DNA of 64,000 nt, taken from positions 147,891-211,890 of the forward strand of contig NZ_JACVMU010000004.1 of the NCBI RefSeq assembly GCF_014529985.1. The letters are read 5' to 3'. Of this stretch, positions 1 through 8,505 are shown piece after piece. Origin of the DNA: Leucobacter sp. cx-42 (lineage in GTDB: Bacteria; Actinomycetota; Actinomycetes; Actinomycetales; Microbacteriaceae). Within the stretch, counting starts at the first letter, position 1, and each line of letters starts with the position of its first letter. A program made the position numbers and the translations under genes. Below the pieces are notes generated by a model. That model worked only from the letters and a program-made list of their open reading frames with translations, had not been told where the DNA came from and ran no database searches.

Positions 1-242
1 AGACCACCGATGACGTTGCCAATGATGACGGCTGTGATGGTCCAGCCCAGTGATAGCCCAAACAGGCTTGGGCCGAGCGCTCCGGTAACCACCGTGAGCG
101 GAAGCATGTTGATTCCCAGCCAGACAAAGAACAGACCGCGCGTTGTGCCGTGCCGCTCGTCTTCTGGAATAGGGCGAATGTGTCGCCGTTCGAACGTGAC
201 GATCTTGGTCGTCGAGGTGGTCAGTTTCGGGTATTCACTCAT
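1..242 (-). CDS. NCS1-family nucleobase/hydantoin permease (partial, N-terminus only)
   Basis: The reading frame starts with ATG at 242 and runs off the left edge of the window, so only about 80 residues are visible. They show the typical N-terminus of NCS1 (purine/cytosine/hydantoin) permeases: a charged stretch ending RPIPEDERHGT, then RGLFFVWLGINML, which begins the first membrane helix, and a second hydrophobic segment. Family members are inner-membrane symporters for purines, pyrimidines, hydantoins or thiamine; the substrate cannot be told from this fragment. It lies downstream of and on the same strand as the aminotransferase, so it is probably the last or next gene of that catabolic block. 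Family call is good; substrate is unknown. Confidence 0.72.
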   Translation of the reverse strand, partial: MSEYPKLTTSTTKIVTFERRHIRPIPEDERHGTTRGLFFVWLGINMLPLTVVTGALGPSLFGLSLGWTITAVIIGNVIGG

Positions 243-411
243 GAGTTGCCAATCGCCATTGATTAGAGAAGTGTGTATGAGCGCGGATCGTTCCAAGCTA
301 CCGATCCACGGACCCCCGAGTTCAGGGTCGAAACTTGCCAGCCGCCTGCGCGGCAAAATGGTCGTGCGGTGCCCCGGGAGCCCCGGAACACCGCACGTGG
401 CGCATGGCTGT

Positions 412-1827
412 TTAGAGGCCTGCGCGGTCCGTTGCGATGGTGAATGCCTGATCGAGCAGGCCTGCCATCTCATCGATGTCGTCACGGGTCATCACGAGCG
501 GCGGCGAGACCTGCACGAGGGGGTTGCCCTCCGCATCAATCGCGACGCGGGCGATGAGCCCAACGCTGTTGAGCGCAGGGTTCAGGAAGCCGTCGACGAA
601 CTCGCCAGCGCTCATGGGGGTGTCTTCCCAGCGCTTCGTAGCCTTGTTGGTGACGAGCTCGAAGCTACGGTGGAAGCCATCGCCGCGGAAGTCGCCGACG
701 ATCTTGGAGTGCTTCTCTGCCACAGCGGTGAGCTGCTGCTCGAGGTACGGGCTGAGCTCTGCCACGTTCTCGACGACGCCTTCGCGCTCCATGATTTCGA
801 GGTTCTTGAGCGCTGCTGCACACGCGACGGGGTGACCGCCGTAGGTGAGTGCGTGGTTGAACATGCCAACGGGGCCGTCGAGTACGGTCTCGATGATCTT
901 GTCGCTTGCGATGACACCACCGAGCGGCATGTATGCCGAGGCGATGCCCTTCGCGAAGACGATCATGTCGGGCTGGAAACCGTAGTGCTGCGAGCCGAAC
1001 CACGAGCCAAGGCGGCCGAAACCGGTAATGACCTCGTCGGCGATCATGAGGATGCCGTACTTGTCGCAGAGCGCGCGAACGCCAGCGAAGTACTCGGGGG
1101 TCGGCGGCTTCAGACTGCCGCCTGCGTTCTGCAGCGGCTCCATGATGATCGCTGCGACGGTCTCAGGACCCTCCTGCACGATCAGCGATTCGAGCTCACC
1201 CAGCAGGAACTCGGTCGTCTGCTCGGGAGTCTCCCCCTCGGGACGGCGGTAGCGCTTGGTGTTGTGCGTGTGGCGCACACCCGACATGAGCGGCTCGAAC
1301 ATCGCACGGACGTTGGTCATGCCATTGAGCGACATCGCACCGAAGCTGGTGCCGTGGTAGGCGACGCGACGGGCAATGAACTTGGTACGGCTGCCCTGCC
1401 CGATGGTCTGCTGGTACTGACGAGCGAGCTTGATTGCGGCCTCGTTCGACTCGCCACCGCCCGATGCGAAGAAGACGCGGTTGAGATCGCCGGGAGCGAG
1501 CTGCGCAATCTTCTGCGCAAGCTTTGCAGCGGGCGGGTGAGCAACGCTCCAGGTGGTCTGGTACGGAAGCTCAGCGAGCTGATCACGTACCGCGTCGCCT
1601 ACCTCGGCGCCGTAGGTGTAACCGAGCTGCACGCAGAACAGGCCTGCGAGGCCATCGAAGAAGCGGTTACCGTCTTCGTCGAATACCGAGCAGTGCTCGC
1701 CGCGTACGAACACCGGGAGCACGTCCTCACGGTACTTGCTTGCGGGGGTGAAGTTCATCACCAGGTGGCGCTTGGCAATCTCGGCAAGACCGCTTTCGGT
1801 GGGTGCCGCATTCTGCTGGGTCGTCAT
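412..1827 (-). CDS. Class III (omega) aminotransferase, PLP-dependent
   Basis: A 471-residue protein with the full class III aminotransferase fold. The SGGGESNEAA phosphate-binding loop is near residues 122-131, YHGTSFGAMS near 157-166, the IADEVITGFGR block with the PLP-contacting aspartate D264, and the Schiff-base lysine K293 in FAKG. A GAGAGG-type ribosome binding site precedes ATG 1827. These enzymes move an amino group from omega-amino acids, diamines or beta-alanine to pyruvate or 2-oxoglutarate, giving an aldehyde. The upstream neighbour is a PuuC-like aldehyde dehydrogenase, so the pair could run amine to aldehyde to acid. A hairpin at 1926-1960 separates the two genes. The exact substrate is not predictable. 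Confidence 0.9.
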   Translation of the reverse strand: MTTQQNAAPTESGLAEIAKRHLVMNFTPASKYREDVLPVFVRGEHCSVFDEDGNRFFDGLAGLFCVQLGYTYGAEVGDAVRDQLAELPYQTTWSVAHPPAAKLAQKIAQLAPGDLNRVFFASGGGESNEAAIKLARQYQQTIGQGSRTKFIARRVAYHGTSFGAMSLNGMTNVRAMFEPLMSGVRHTHNTKRYRRPEGETPEQTTEFLLGELESLIVQEGPETVAAIIMEPLQNAGGSLKPPTPEYFAGVRALCDKYGILMIADEVITGFGRLGSWFGSQHYGFQPDMIVFAKGIASAYMPLGGVIASDKIIETVLDGPVGMFNHALTYGGHPVACAAALKNLEIMEREGVVENVAELSPYLEQQLTAVAEKHSKIVGDFRGDGFHRSFELVTNKATKRWEDTPMSAGEFVDGFLNPALNSVGLIARVAIDAEGNPLVQVSPPLVMTRDDIDEMAGLLDQAFTIATDRAGL

Positions 1828-1925
1828 TGTCTGTGTCCTCTCAATCGACGCTGACTGGGACGATAGAAACCGTCTACGCGTCCCATCGTTGCAGCGCGAT
1901 GCTGTTCGCGAAAATATTTTCTGAA

Positions 1926-1960
1926 GGTGAGCTAGATCACTTGAAGTGATCTAGCTCACC
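1926..1960 (-). terminator. 35-nt near-perfect palindrome (hairpin terminator or operator)
   Basis: Two 17-nt arms starting GGTGAGCTAGATCAC are exact reverse complements around a single central base. The hairpin lies directly after the aldehyde dehydrogenase stop and about 100 bp before the aminotransferase start. It is not followed by a clear T run on the minus strand, so it could be an attenuating terminator or a protein-binding dyad. Its core ATCACTTGAAGTGAT recurs with one change at 8402-8416. Confidence 0.6.
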
Positions 1961-1970
1961 CGGGGGCGGA

Positions 1971-3461
1971 TCAGCCCCACTGCATCCACGTGGTCTTGTA
2001 ATCCGTGTAGTTCTCCAGGGCGTGAATCGAGAGGTCGCGGCCGAAGCCTGACTGCTTGAATCCGCCGAACGGCGTCGTGAAGCCCAGCGCGTCGACGGTG
2101 TTGACCGAAACCGTGCCCGCGACGAGACGCTCAGAGACACGGTGCGCGCGGCGCAGGCTCCCGGTCCACAGCGACGCTGCGAGGCCATACGGGGTCTCGT
2201 TTGCCTTCGCGATGGCTTCGTCTTCGGTATCGAAGGGAGTGACGACAGCGACGGGACCAAAGATCTCGCGGGTGTGCACCTCATGATCCGCCGCCACATC
2301 AGTCACAATGGTCGGCTCAATGAACGCCTTCGACCCATTGATCTCGGGACGGTTGCCGCCGGAGAAGATCGTGCCGTCACGACGTGCGTTCTCGATGGTT
2401 GCCCACACCGTATCGGCGTGCGCCTCCGAGACAAGTGAACCGCAGCCGGTGGCAGGATCGAGCGGGTCGCCGGGGAAGTACGCTTGCGAAGCTGCAGCGA
2501 AGAGCTCAAGGAACTCCGGGTACACCGAGCGCTCCACGAAGACACGTGAGTTCGCCGAGCAGATCTCACCTTGGTTGTAGAAACTGCCAAACGCGGCCTT
2601 CTCCGCGGCAAGCTGCAGGTCATCGCAATCAGCAAAGATGAGGTTCGAGCTCTTGCCGCCTGCTTCGAGTGCAAGCCGCTTCATGTTCGACTGCCCCGCG
2701 TACTGCTGGAGCTGCTTGGCCACTTCGGTCGAGCCGGTGAATGCAAGCATGTCGACATCATTGTGCGTGCCGAGGGCTTTACCAACCTTCGATCCGCGCC
2801 CCGTGACGACGTTGAGGACACCGGCCGGAATGCCAGCTTCGATCGCGATCTCTGCGAGCAGCAGCGTCGAGTGCGATGCCTCGACCGGAGGCTTCACCAC
2901 AACGGTGTTGCCTGCGGCGAGCGCGGGGGCAAGCTTCCAGGTGGCGATTTCGAGCGGGTAGTTCCACGCGACGATCACGGCGATCACACCGAGGGGTTCC
3001 CGCGTGACCAGCGCGGTTGAGCCGGGAGGGGTGACCGGAATGAGGTCTTCCTGCTTCTCAATGGCTTCGCCGTAGAAACGATAGAGAGCGGCGGATCCCG
3101 GCGCATCGATCGCCATCGCCTCGCGCACGGGCTTGCCCATGTCGATTGAGTCGTAGAGTGCGAACTCTTCCGCACGGGCTTCGATCAGGCGGGCAAACTC
3201 GAGCAGACGCTCGCGTCGGTAGCCTGCGCCGGCGCGCGACCAGACACCCGACTCGTAGGCGGCACGGGCAGCGGCTACGGCTGCGTCGACTTCGGGTTCG
3301 CCACAATCATGGATCTGCGAGATTACCTCACCCGTCGCAGGATTGCGCTTTTCGATGGTCGAATCTGTGCTGGCGGCAACTCGGGTGCCATTGATGAACG
3401 GGCGGCCGTCAAAGGTGAGTGCAGCTGCCGCTGCCTTCCACTCGGCAAGGGTGCGAGACAT
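1971..3461 (-). CDS. Aldehyde dehydrogenase, PuuC-like (gamma-Glu-gamma-aminobutyraldehyde DH type)
   Basis: A 496-residue NAD(P)-dependent aldehyde dehydrogenase of normal length. Key residues are visible: N167 in VAWNYP, K190 in VVVKPP, the FTGSTEVAK nucleotide loop near 241, the general base E266 in ALEAGGKS, and the catalytic cysteine C301 in NQGEICSANSR. The overall pattern (NMKRLALEAGGKS, PFGGFKQSGFGRD, HALENYTDYKT) resembles E. coli PuuC, which oxidises gamma-glutamyl-gamma-aminobutyraldehyde in putrescine breakdown. It sits between an MFS carrier and an aminotransferase, so it probably oxidises the aldehyde that the aminotransferase makes. No PuuA/PuuB homologue is in the window, so putrescine itself is not proven. 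Confidence 0.92.
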   Translation of the reverse strand: MSRTLAEWKAAAAALTFDGRPFINGTRVAASTDSTIEKRNPATGEVISQIHDCGEPEVDAAVAAARAAYESGVWSRAGAGYRRERLLEFARLIEARAEEFALYDSIDMGKPVREAMAIDAPGSAALYRFYGEAIEKQEDLIPVTPPGSTALVTREPLGVIAVIVAWNYPLEIATWKLAPALAAGNTVVVKPPVEASHSTLLLAEIAIEAGIPAGVLNVVTGRGSKVGKALGTHNDVDMLAFTGSTEVAKQLQQYAGQSNMKRLALEAGGKSSNLIFADCDDLQLAAEKAAFGSFYNQGEICSANSRVFVERSVYPEFLELFAAASQAYFPGDPLDPATGCGSLVSEAHADTVWATIENARRDGTIFSGGNRPEINGSKAFIEPTIVTDVAADHEVHTREIFGPVAVVTPFDTEDEAIAKANETPYGLAASLWTGSLRRAHRVSERLVAGTVSVNTVDALGFTTPFGGFKQSGFGRDLSIHALENYTDYKTTWMQWG

Positions 3462-3549
3462 GTCTCTCTACTTTCACTTCTTAGATGGGGTCCGCGGAGG
3501 CGTGCGGAATGCAGCGTGCAGCGGACTCCGGTGCATTGAGCGTGTGTGG

Positions 3550-4929
3550 TTATTGGTTCTCGGAGCGTTCCGGCAGGAGTTCTGCCGGGATGCGCACGGT
3601 CGCTGTTTCGAGATCCTGTTCCTTAATGAGCGGGATGCCCTTGGTTTCAGGGATCGAGACGACGGTGATGATGCCGACCACGCCAACTGCGGCCAGGAAG
3701 AAACCGGGTACGAGCATGTTGCCCGTCGACTCGAGCAGCCAGGTGAGCACGTACGGCGCGGTACCTGCAAAGAGCGCTGCGGTGAGCGCGTACGCAATCG
3801 AGAGGCCGGTCTGACGGGTTCGGGTCGGGAAGAGCTCAACCACGGTCACCGCGTGAGTGCCGAGCGTGATTGCCAGAATGAGGGCCAAGCCAAGGGTCGA
3901 GGTAAAGACCGCCCAATCCTCACCGATCGTCATGAGGTAGAACAGTGGCACGGCCAGCAGGGTCTGAGTCACCGCAGCAACCATGAGCACCGGCTTTCGG
4001 CCGACCTTGTCTGAGGCCATTCCGGCAAGCGGCACGATGATAAGGCCGAGCGCAGAAGCCAAGGTGGACAGGAGCGCGGCGCGGCCAGCATCGAAGCCGA
4101 TGTAGACCTCTTGGTAAGTGAGCAAGTACACGAGCACGACGTAGAACGTCACGTTCATGAAGATCTCCATGCCACAGGTCTGGATGAACTCCTTGAGGTT
4201 GCGCTGGAACACTTCCTTGACGGGAGCCTCAGATACGACCTCAAGCTCTTCAAGCTGCTTGAAGTCAGGGGTGTCTTCGATCTTGCGACGAATGTACAGA
4301 CCAACGAAGCCGAGCGGCACCGTAATCAGGAAGGGAATGCGCCAAGCCCAGTCAACAATCTGCTGGTGATCAAAGACGAGGTTCAACAGATAGACGACGA
4401 ACGACGCGAGCAGGAAACCGAGCAGGCTGCCAACCTCGAGCCAGCTCACACCAAAGCCACGGCGCTTCGCGGGCGAGAACTCTCCGAGGAATGCAGCAGC
4501 ACTGCCGAACTCGCCACCTGCGGCCAGGCCCTGCACGATTCGCGTCGCAATGAGCAAGATCGGCGCAGCCATACCGATGACCGCGTATCCGGGGAGCAGA
4601 CCAAGCACAAGCGTTGCCAAGGCCATCGCGAGAATGACGATGGACAGGGTCTTGCGACGTCCAAGACGGTCACCAAGCCGGCCGAAGATCACCGCGCCAA
4701 TCGGACGCACCAGGAACGAAACGGCAAACACCGCAAATGTTGCAAGAAGGCCAGCGGCCTTGCTCTCCGCGGGAAAGAACACGATTGCGAGTGTGCTTGC
4801 CATGTAGGCGTACACAGCCCAGTCGAACCAGTGCACGAGCACACCGATCGAACCGGCAACGACACTCTTCCTCAGGTTCCGTGGATCAACGAGCTCACTC
4901 GCGTCTCGGGTCTGTTGCGATGTCGACAT
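3550..4929 (-). CDS. MFS transporter, metabolite:H+ symporter (MHS/ProP-like) family
   Basis: A 459-residue membrane protein with about twelve hydrophobic segments. The MHS signature is clear: WFDWAVYAYMAS in helix 1, the loop 2-3 motif GRLGDRLGRRKTL near residue 85, and the RIVQGLAAGGEFGSAAAFLGE motif in helix 4. Members import small organic acids, betaines, proline or other zwitterions with protons. It lies between the M20 amidohydrolase and the aldehyde dehydrogenase on the same strand, so it most likely imports the substrate of this catabolic block, alongside or instead of the NCS1 permease at the left edge. The start at ATG 4929 has GGAAT 9 nt upstream. Substrate unknown. Confidence 0.9.
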   Translation of the reverse strand: MSTSQQTRDASELVDPRNLRKSVVAGSIGVLVHWFDWAVYAYMASTLAIVFFPAESKAAGLLATFAVFAVSFLVRPIGAVIFGRLGDRLGRRKTLSIVILAMALATLVLGLLPGYAVIGMAAPILLIATRIVQGLAAGGEFGSAAAFLGEFSPAKRRGFGVSWLEVGSLLGFLLASFVVYLLNLVFDHQQIVDWAWRIPFLITVPLGFVGLYIRRKIEDTPDFKQLEELEVVSEAPVKEVFQRNLKEFIQTCGMEIFMNVTFYVVLVYLLTYQEVYIGFDAGRAALLSTLASALGLIIVPLAGMASDKVGRKPVLMVAAVTQTLLAVPLFYLMTIGEDWAVFTSTLGLALILAITLGTHAVTVVELFPTRTRQTGLSIAYALTAALFAGTAPYVLTWLLESTGNMLVPGFFLAAVGVVGIITVVSIPETKGIPLIKEQDLETATVRIPAELLPERSENQ

Positions 4930-4976
4930 TGACTATCAATTCCTTGACTAGGTGGCGAGAGAGTCCCGCCGGGGTA

Positions 4977-6119
4977 TTAATTCCGACGCCGCGCGAGTGC
5001 GACGTCGAGGGCTGTCCAGGCGAGTGCCGTCGCGCCGTCGCGGAGCGTCTGCTCAGCGACCGGCCCCACGCACGCGGCTGCAAATTCTGGCTGGTGGTTG
5101 CTTGCAGTGCCACCGACCCCGATATAGGGGTGGATCGCGTCAACGACGAGGGAGACATTGCCCATATCGGTTGACGCTCGGTTCATCGTCGCAGCAGCCG
5201 GATCGACGTTGAAGTCACGGCCGAGCGCCTGAGCGTTTGCGCGATAGAAGTCGAGTGCCGCGTTATCAGTGCGCATCTCGGAATACCTGCCACCCTCCGG
5301 GGTGACGGTGAGCTTTGCACCGGTCGCAAGTGCGCCTGCTTCGAAGCAGTTCAGCACCCGCTGTTCGAGCGCAAGGAGCTGCTCAGTCGTTTCTGCGCGC
5401 ACATACCAACGGCCCTCCGTGCGCTCGGGGATCGCGTTGGGCGCTTCGCCCCCGCGCGTCTGCACACCGTGCACACGGACGGAAGATGGCAGCTGCTGAC
5501 GCATGAGCGCGATTGCGGTCTGCGCGATGATGAAGGCGTCGTTCGCGTTGGTCCCGCGCTCGGGGTAGGCGGCAGCGTGTGCCGACTTTCCGTCGTACTG
5601 AATGTGCCAGTGCGTGACCGCGAACGGCTCCGCCTCGGCCACGTCAACGGGAGCGGGATGCGCCATGAGCGCGAAGTCGAGCTCCGTAAACGCACCGCGC
5701 TCGAGCAGCTCGATCTTGCCGCCGTAGCCTTCTTCAGCGGGGGTACCGATGACCTCGACCGTCACCTCAGCTTCTTCTGCCACCTCGGCGAGCGAGATCG
5801 CCCCGCCTGCCGACATCGCAGAGATGAGGTTGTGCCCGCAGGCGTGACCGAGTCCGGGGAGTGCGTCGTACTCCGCAAGGAACCCCACGGTGAACGCAGC
5901 ACCCGGATTGAACACCGCACGGAATGCCGTCGGTAGCCCGAGGTACGGCTGCTCGATCTCAAAGCCGTGAGCAAAGAGCACCGCAGCAACGGCGGCCGAC
6001 GAACGGTATTCGTCCCAGCCCAGCTCGGGGTCGGCATGCAGCTGATTCGAGAGGCGGATCAGCGCAGCATCAACCTGCTGCTCTCGATCCGCGATCCGCT
6101 GTTTCAGGGTCGTGATCAT
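4977..6119 (-). CDS. M20-family (M20D, AbgB/HipO-like) amidohydrolase
   Basis: A 380-residue zinc amidohydrolase of the M20 family, dimerisation domain included. The first metal-binding motif EYDALPGLGHACGHN is at residues 83-97 (with H92, C94 and H96) and GTPAEEGYGGK carries the catalytic and metal-binding glutamates near 126-136. Subfamily M20D enzymes hydrolyse N-acyl or N-aminoacyl amides such as hippurate, indole-acetyl amino acids or p-aminobenzoyl-glutamate. ATG 6119 follows a CGGAAC ribosome binding site. It overlaps nothing and lies 19 bp after the DUF1028 gene, in one run with ridA upstream. In this context it would release an amine or amino acid from an amide substrate. Confidence 0.9.
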   Translation of the reverse strand: MITTLKQRIADREQQVDAALIRLSNQLHADPELGWDEYRSSAAVAAVLFAHGFEIEQPYLGLPTAFRAVFNPGAAFTVGFLAEYDALPGLGHACGHNLISAMSAGGAISLAEVAEEAEVTVEVIGTPAEEGYGGKIELLERGAFTELDFALMAHPAPVDVAEAEPFAVTHWHIQYDGKSAHAAAYPERGTNANDAFIIAQTAIALMRQQLPSSVRVHGVQTRGGEAPNAIPERTEGRWYVRAETTEQLLALEQRVLNCFEAGALATGAKLTVTPEGGRYSEMRTDNAALDFYRANAQALGRDFNVDPAAATMNRASTDMGNVSLVVDAIHPYIGVGGTASNHQPEFAAACVGPVAEQTLRDGATALAWTALDVALARRRN

Positions 6120-6138
6120 CGGTCTGTTCCGTTCTGGC

Positions 6139-6816
6139 TTACTCGTCGCCCGGAACGCCGTACGACGGTGCAGCGTCGGGGTTCAAGCCACGGCTCACGT
6201 AGTCGTCACGCTGTGGCAGCCACTCAGTGAGGGCATCGCGCAAATCAGTGATCGGGTGCTCTGACCAGTCGACGCGAAGATCGGTCACGCGCCAGCCAGC
6301 GTTGCTCACAACAGCGATGCCGGCCGAGTGCACCGGTCCTTCCTCGCCGCCTGCCGCGATGGCGGCCTCGAGCGCTGACATCAGACGTTCCTCGATACGA
6401 CCGCTCGCCGACAATGCCGTGTCTACGAGAGCGTCGAGCACGTCAAGGCTTGCGAGCATGTTGCCACCGGCCACCGCGTTTTCACGCACCGCAGCGCCAA
6501 AGTTGCCGAGGGCTCGGCCACCAGAGAAGACCGCTGCTCGGCCAGCGTTGTCGAGCGCGAGCAGCTGGCGGTAATCGATGGTTGCCGGATCCGCTCCCGC
6601 AACCACCACATCAATCGCGGCCTGCGCCGTACGGCCGCTCCGCAGTTCCTCGATGAGCTTGGGACCGAGGCGCGGATCAGTGACGTTCTGCGAGTGTGCT
6701 CCGCCGACTCCGTCAGCGAGGTTCACACAACGTGCCGCCACAGCGGGAGACGACGACGAGATCGCCGAGCCGAATTCCCCCGTGATGGGATCGCGCAGGA
6801 TCAGTGAGAAGGTCAT
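6139..6816 (-). CDS. DUF1028 domain protein (Ntn-hydrolase-like fold family)
   Basis: A 225-residue protein matching the DUF1028 family from its start: MTFSLILRDPITGEFGSAISSSSPAVAARC, followed by ADGVGGAHSQNVTDPRLGP and a GNMLAS segment near residue 118. The function of DUF1028 is not settled; the family has an N-terminal nucleophile hydrolase-like fold and often sits beside RidA, amidohydrolase and peptidase genes. Here it starts 2 bp after the ridA stop, with its GAGG ribosome binding site inside ridA, so the two are translated together. The neighbours point to hydrolysis of an amide or lactam-like intermediate, which is inference only. Confidence 0.85.
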   Translation of the reverse strand: MTFSLILRDPITGEFGSAISSSSPAVAARCVNLADGVGGAHSQNVTDPRLGPKLIEELRSGRTAQAAIDVVVAGADPATIDYRQLLALDNAGRAAVFSGGRALGNFGAAVRENAVAGGNMLASLDVLDALVDTALSASGRIEERLMSALEAAIAAGGEEGPVHSAGIAVVSNAGWRVTDLRVDWSEHPITDLRDALTEWLPQRDDYVSRGLNPDAAPSYGVPGDE

Positions 6817-6818
6817 CG

Positions 6819-7244
6819 CTACTTCACCTCGGGAATGACCGCGGTCGCGTCGATCTCAACGAGCCACTCCGGGCGCGCAAGTGCCTGCACGACGATGCCG
6901 GTCGAAACGGGGTACACGCCCTTGAGCCACTTACCAACGGTGCGGTAGACGTCCTCGCGGTAGCGGGGATCAATGATGTAGATCGTGACCTTGACGATGT
7001 CTTCGAGCTTGGAACCTGCCTCTTCGAGGAGCATCTTGATGTTGTACATCGCCTGCTCGGTCTGCGCGGTGACATCGCCGATGCCGACAGACTCACGCGT
7101 CTCGAGGTCCTGACCAATCTGACCGCGGAGGTAGACCACGCCGTTCGCAACAACTGCCTGGCAGAGGTCATTGTCGAGGTTCTGCTCGGGGTACGTTTCC
7201 TTCGTATTGAACTTACGAATACGGACGTGGGTCGTTTCAGACAC
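6819..7244 (-). CDS. RidA-family enamine/imine deaminase
   Basis: A 141-residue protein of the RidA/YjgF/UK114 family. Family features visible are GVVYLRGQIGQDL near residue 33, the TEQAMYNIKMLLEEAG helix, and the carboxyl-terminal PEWLVEIDATAVI strand containing the usual ligand-contact region. GTG 7244 follows an AGGAG ribosome binding site at ideal spacing. RidA proteins hydrolyse reactive enamines and imines formed by PLP enzymes or oxidases to ketones plus ammonia. Its place as first gene of the catabolic block, with an aminotransferase downstream, fits removal of such an intermediate. The promoter region is shared with the divergent LysR gene. Confidence 0.9.
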   Translation of the reverse strand: MSETTHVRIRKFNTKETYPEQNLDNDLCQAVVANGVVYLRGQIGQDLETRESVGIGDVTAQTEQAMYNIKMLLEEAGSKLEDIVKVTIYIIDPRYREDVYRTVGKWLKGVYPVSTGIVVQALARPEWLVEIDATAVIPEVK

Positions 7245-7355
7245 GGTGTCTCCTCATTGAGTGCTCTGATGCTCGGCATCACTGGCGCTAATTCGCCTTT
7301 CCACCTATTCTCAGAAGCATCACTATATCTGTAAAATAGGCAAAATATAGCTAGA

Positions 7356-7374
7356 GCATCTGGTAAACAGATGC
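7356..7374. promoter_or_regulatory. LysR-type operator candidate between ridA and the LysR gene
   Basis: The 19-bp dyad GCATCTGGTAAACAGATGC has 7-bp perfect arms around a 5-bp centre and contains the T-N11-A core of LysR-type boxes (T at 7359, A at 7371). It lies 39 bp before the LysR start codon and about 110 bp before ridA on the other strand, the usual place for autoregulation and divergent control. Confidence 0.5.
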
Positions 7375-7412
7375 AGCCATAAAGTGCCAGATCACCAGGC
7401 AGGGGCTCAACG

Positions 7413-8354
7413 ATGACCCAACGTTTTTCCATCACACTCACCCAGCTCAGCTACTTCATCGAGTGCGCAAAGACGCTCAATATGACAGTGGCCAGCCAGA
7501 AGCTGCACGTCGCGCAGTCGGCGGTTTCGACCGCGATCTCACACCTGGAACGCTCACTCGATACGACCCTCTTCATCAGGCAGCATTCCAAGGGCCTCAT
7601 CCTCACGCCCTCAGGGGAACATCTGTTGCGTGACACCCAACAGATGTTCGGAATGCTCACCGACACCATCGACTCCATCAATGCCGAACGCAATGAGGTA
7701 CGCGGCTCGATCACCGTCGCGGTGTTCAGCACGATCGCACCGTTCATGATTCCCCAGCTCGTGGACCGGGTACAGCAACGCCACCCGCAGCTCGAACTCG
7801 AGATCATCGAGGGCGACTATGAAAGCAACCTCGCAGCGGTGCGCGGCGGTCGCGCAGAGATTTCGGTCGGCTATGCGCTCACCGACGCGGAGGGGATCGA
7901 ACGCGAGACCGTCGGCAGCGTGCGACCCTACGTGCTCTTGCCAGTCGATCACCCGCTTGCCAACGAGTCGATGATCGAGCTGGCCGAGCTCGCTGACGAC
8001 CCGTTCGTGCTCCTCGACCTCCCCGACAGCAACGACTACTTCCTCGACATTTTGCGCGGCGCAGGCGTCACGCCGAACCTCGCGTACCGCAGCTCAAGCT
8101 ACGAGACCGTGCGCTCAATGGTCGCCACGGGCCTCGGCTACACGATCCTCAATCAGCGGCCGCGGATCAGCCAGACCTACACCGGGCGCAGCGCCGTCGC
8201 AGTGGAGATCCTTGGCGACGTCCCGAGCCTCATATTGACGGTGTCGTCACTCGAACAGCTGTCACGTTCAGCACGTGCACTCGCGGTGACTGACATCGTG
8301 CGTGAAATCGTGGCCGAGCAGCCCGGTCGCGCGGTCGGGAAAGCTGGGGAGTGA
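7413..8354 (+). CDS. LysR-family transcriptional regulator (divergent from ridA block)
   Basis: A 313-residue LysR-type regulator. The N-terminal winged helix is ITLTQLSYFIECAKTLNMTVASQKLHVAQSAVSTAISHLER (residues 5-45, read in parts) and is followed by a substrate-binding-like effector domain starting near GSITVAVFSTIAPFM. An AGGGG ribosome binding site lies 8 nt before ATG 7413. It diverges from the ridA catabolic block with a T-N11-A dyad between them, so it most likely controls that block in response to the substrate. It could also act on the monooxygenase gene downstream, because an operator-like 15-mer is shared between both loci. Confidence 0.92.
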   Translation: MTQRFSITLTQLSYFIECAKTLNMTVASQKLHVAQSAVSTAISHLERSLDTTLFIRQHSKGLILTPSGEHLLRDTQQMFGMLTDTIDSINAERNEVRGSITVAVFSTIAPFMIPQLVDRVQQRHPQLELEIIEGDYESNLAAVRGGRAEISVGYALTDAEGIERETVGSVRPYVLLPVDHPLANESMIELAELADDPFVLLDLPDSNDYFLDILRGAGVTPNLAYRSSSYETVRSMVATGLGYTILNQRPRISQTYTGRSAVAVEILGDVPSLILTVSSLEQLSRSARALAVTDIVREIVAEQPGRAVGKAGE

Positions 8355-8401
8355 ACCCGATCCACCCCGAATTAGGCAATCAGATGGAGCGTAAGTTGAT
8401 C

Positions 8402-8416
8402 ATCACTTGAGGTGAT
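8402..8416. promoter_or_regulatory. Operator-like 15-mer shared with 1936-1950
   Basis: ATCACTTGAGGTGAT here matches ATCACTTGAAGTGAT at 1936-1950 with one change. Both are dyads with a T-N11-A core, as bound by LysR-type regulators. This copy lies between the LysR gene and the monooxygenase, the other before the aminotransferase. Confidence 0.4.
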
Positions 8417-8442
8417 CCAGTGCTCCGAAAACGCATATTGGC

Positions 8443-8465
8443 CAACACCGTCTGGGGTGTTGTTT
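8443..8465 (+). terminator. Terminator after LysR gene
   Basis: Arms CAACACC (8443-8449) and GGTGTTG (8456-8462) form a short hairpin directly followed by TTT and GCTT. Position and tail fit a rho-independent terminator for the LysR gene, though the stem is short. Confidence 0.5.
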
Positions 8466-8481
8466 GCTTAGAAACAGCCCA

Positions 8482-8505
8482 GGATACAGAGCAATTCCTG
8501 TATCC
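8482..8505. promoter_or_regulatory. Dyad operator candidate upstream of flavin monooxygenase
   Basis: Arms GGATACAG (8482-8489) and CTGTATCC (8498-8505) are perfect reverse complements with an 8-bp spacer, 75 bp before the monooxygenase start. There is no T run, so a protein-binding site is likelier than a terminator. Confidence 0.45.

Noticed and set aside
10..1854. A 614-residue plus-strand open frame opposite the aminotransferase
   Set aside because: It is antisense to a clear class III aminotransferase; the long open frame arises from GC-rich codon bias and has no family features.
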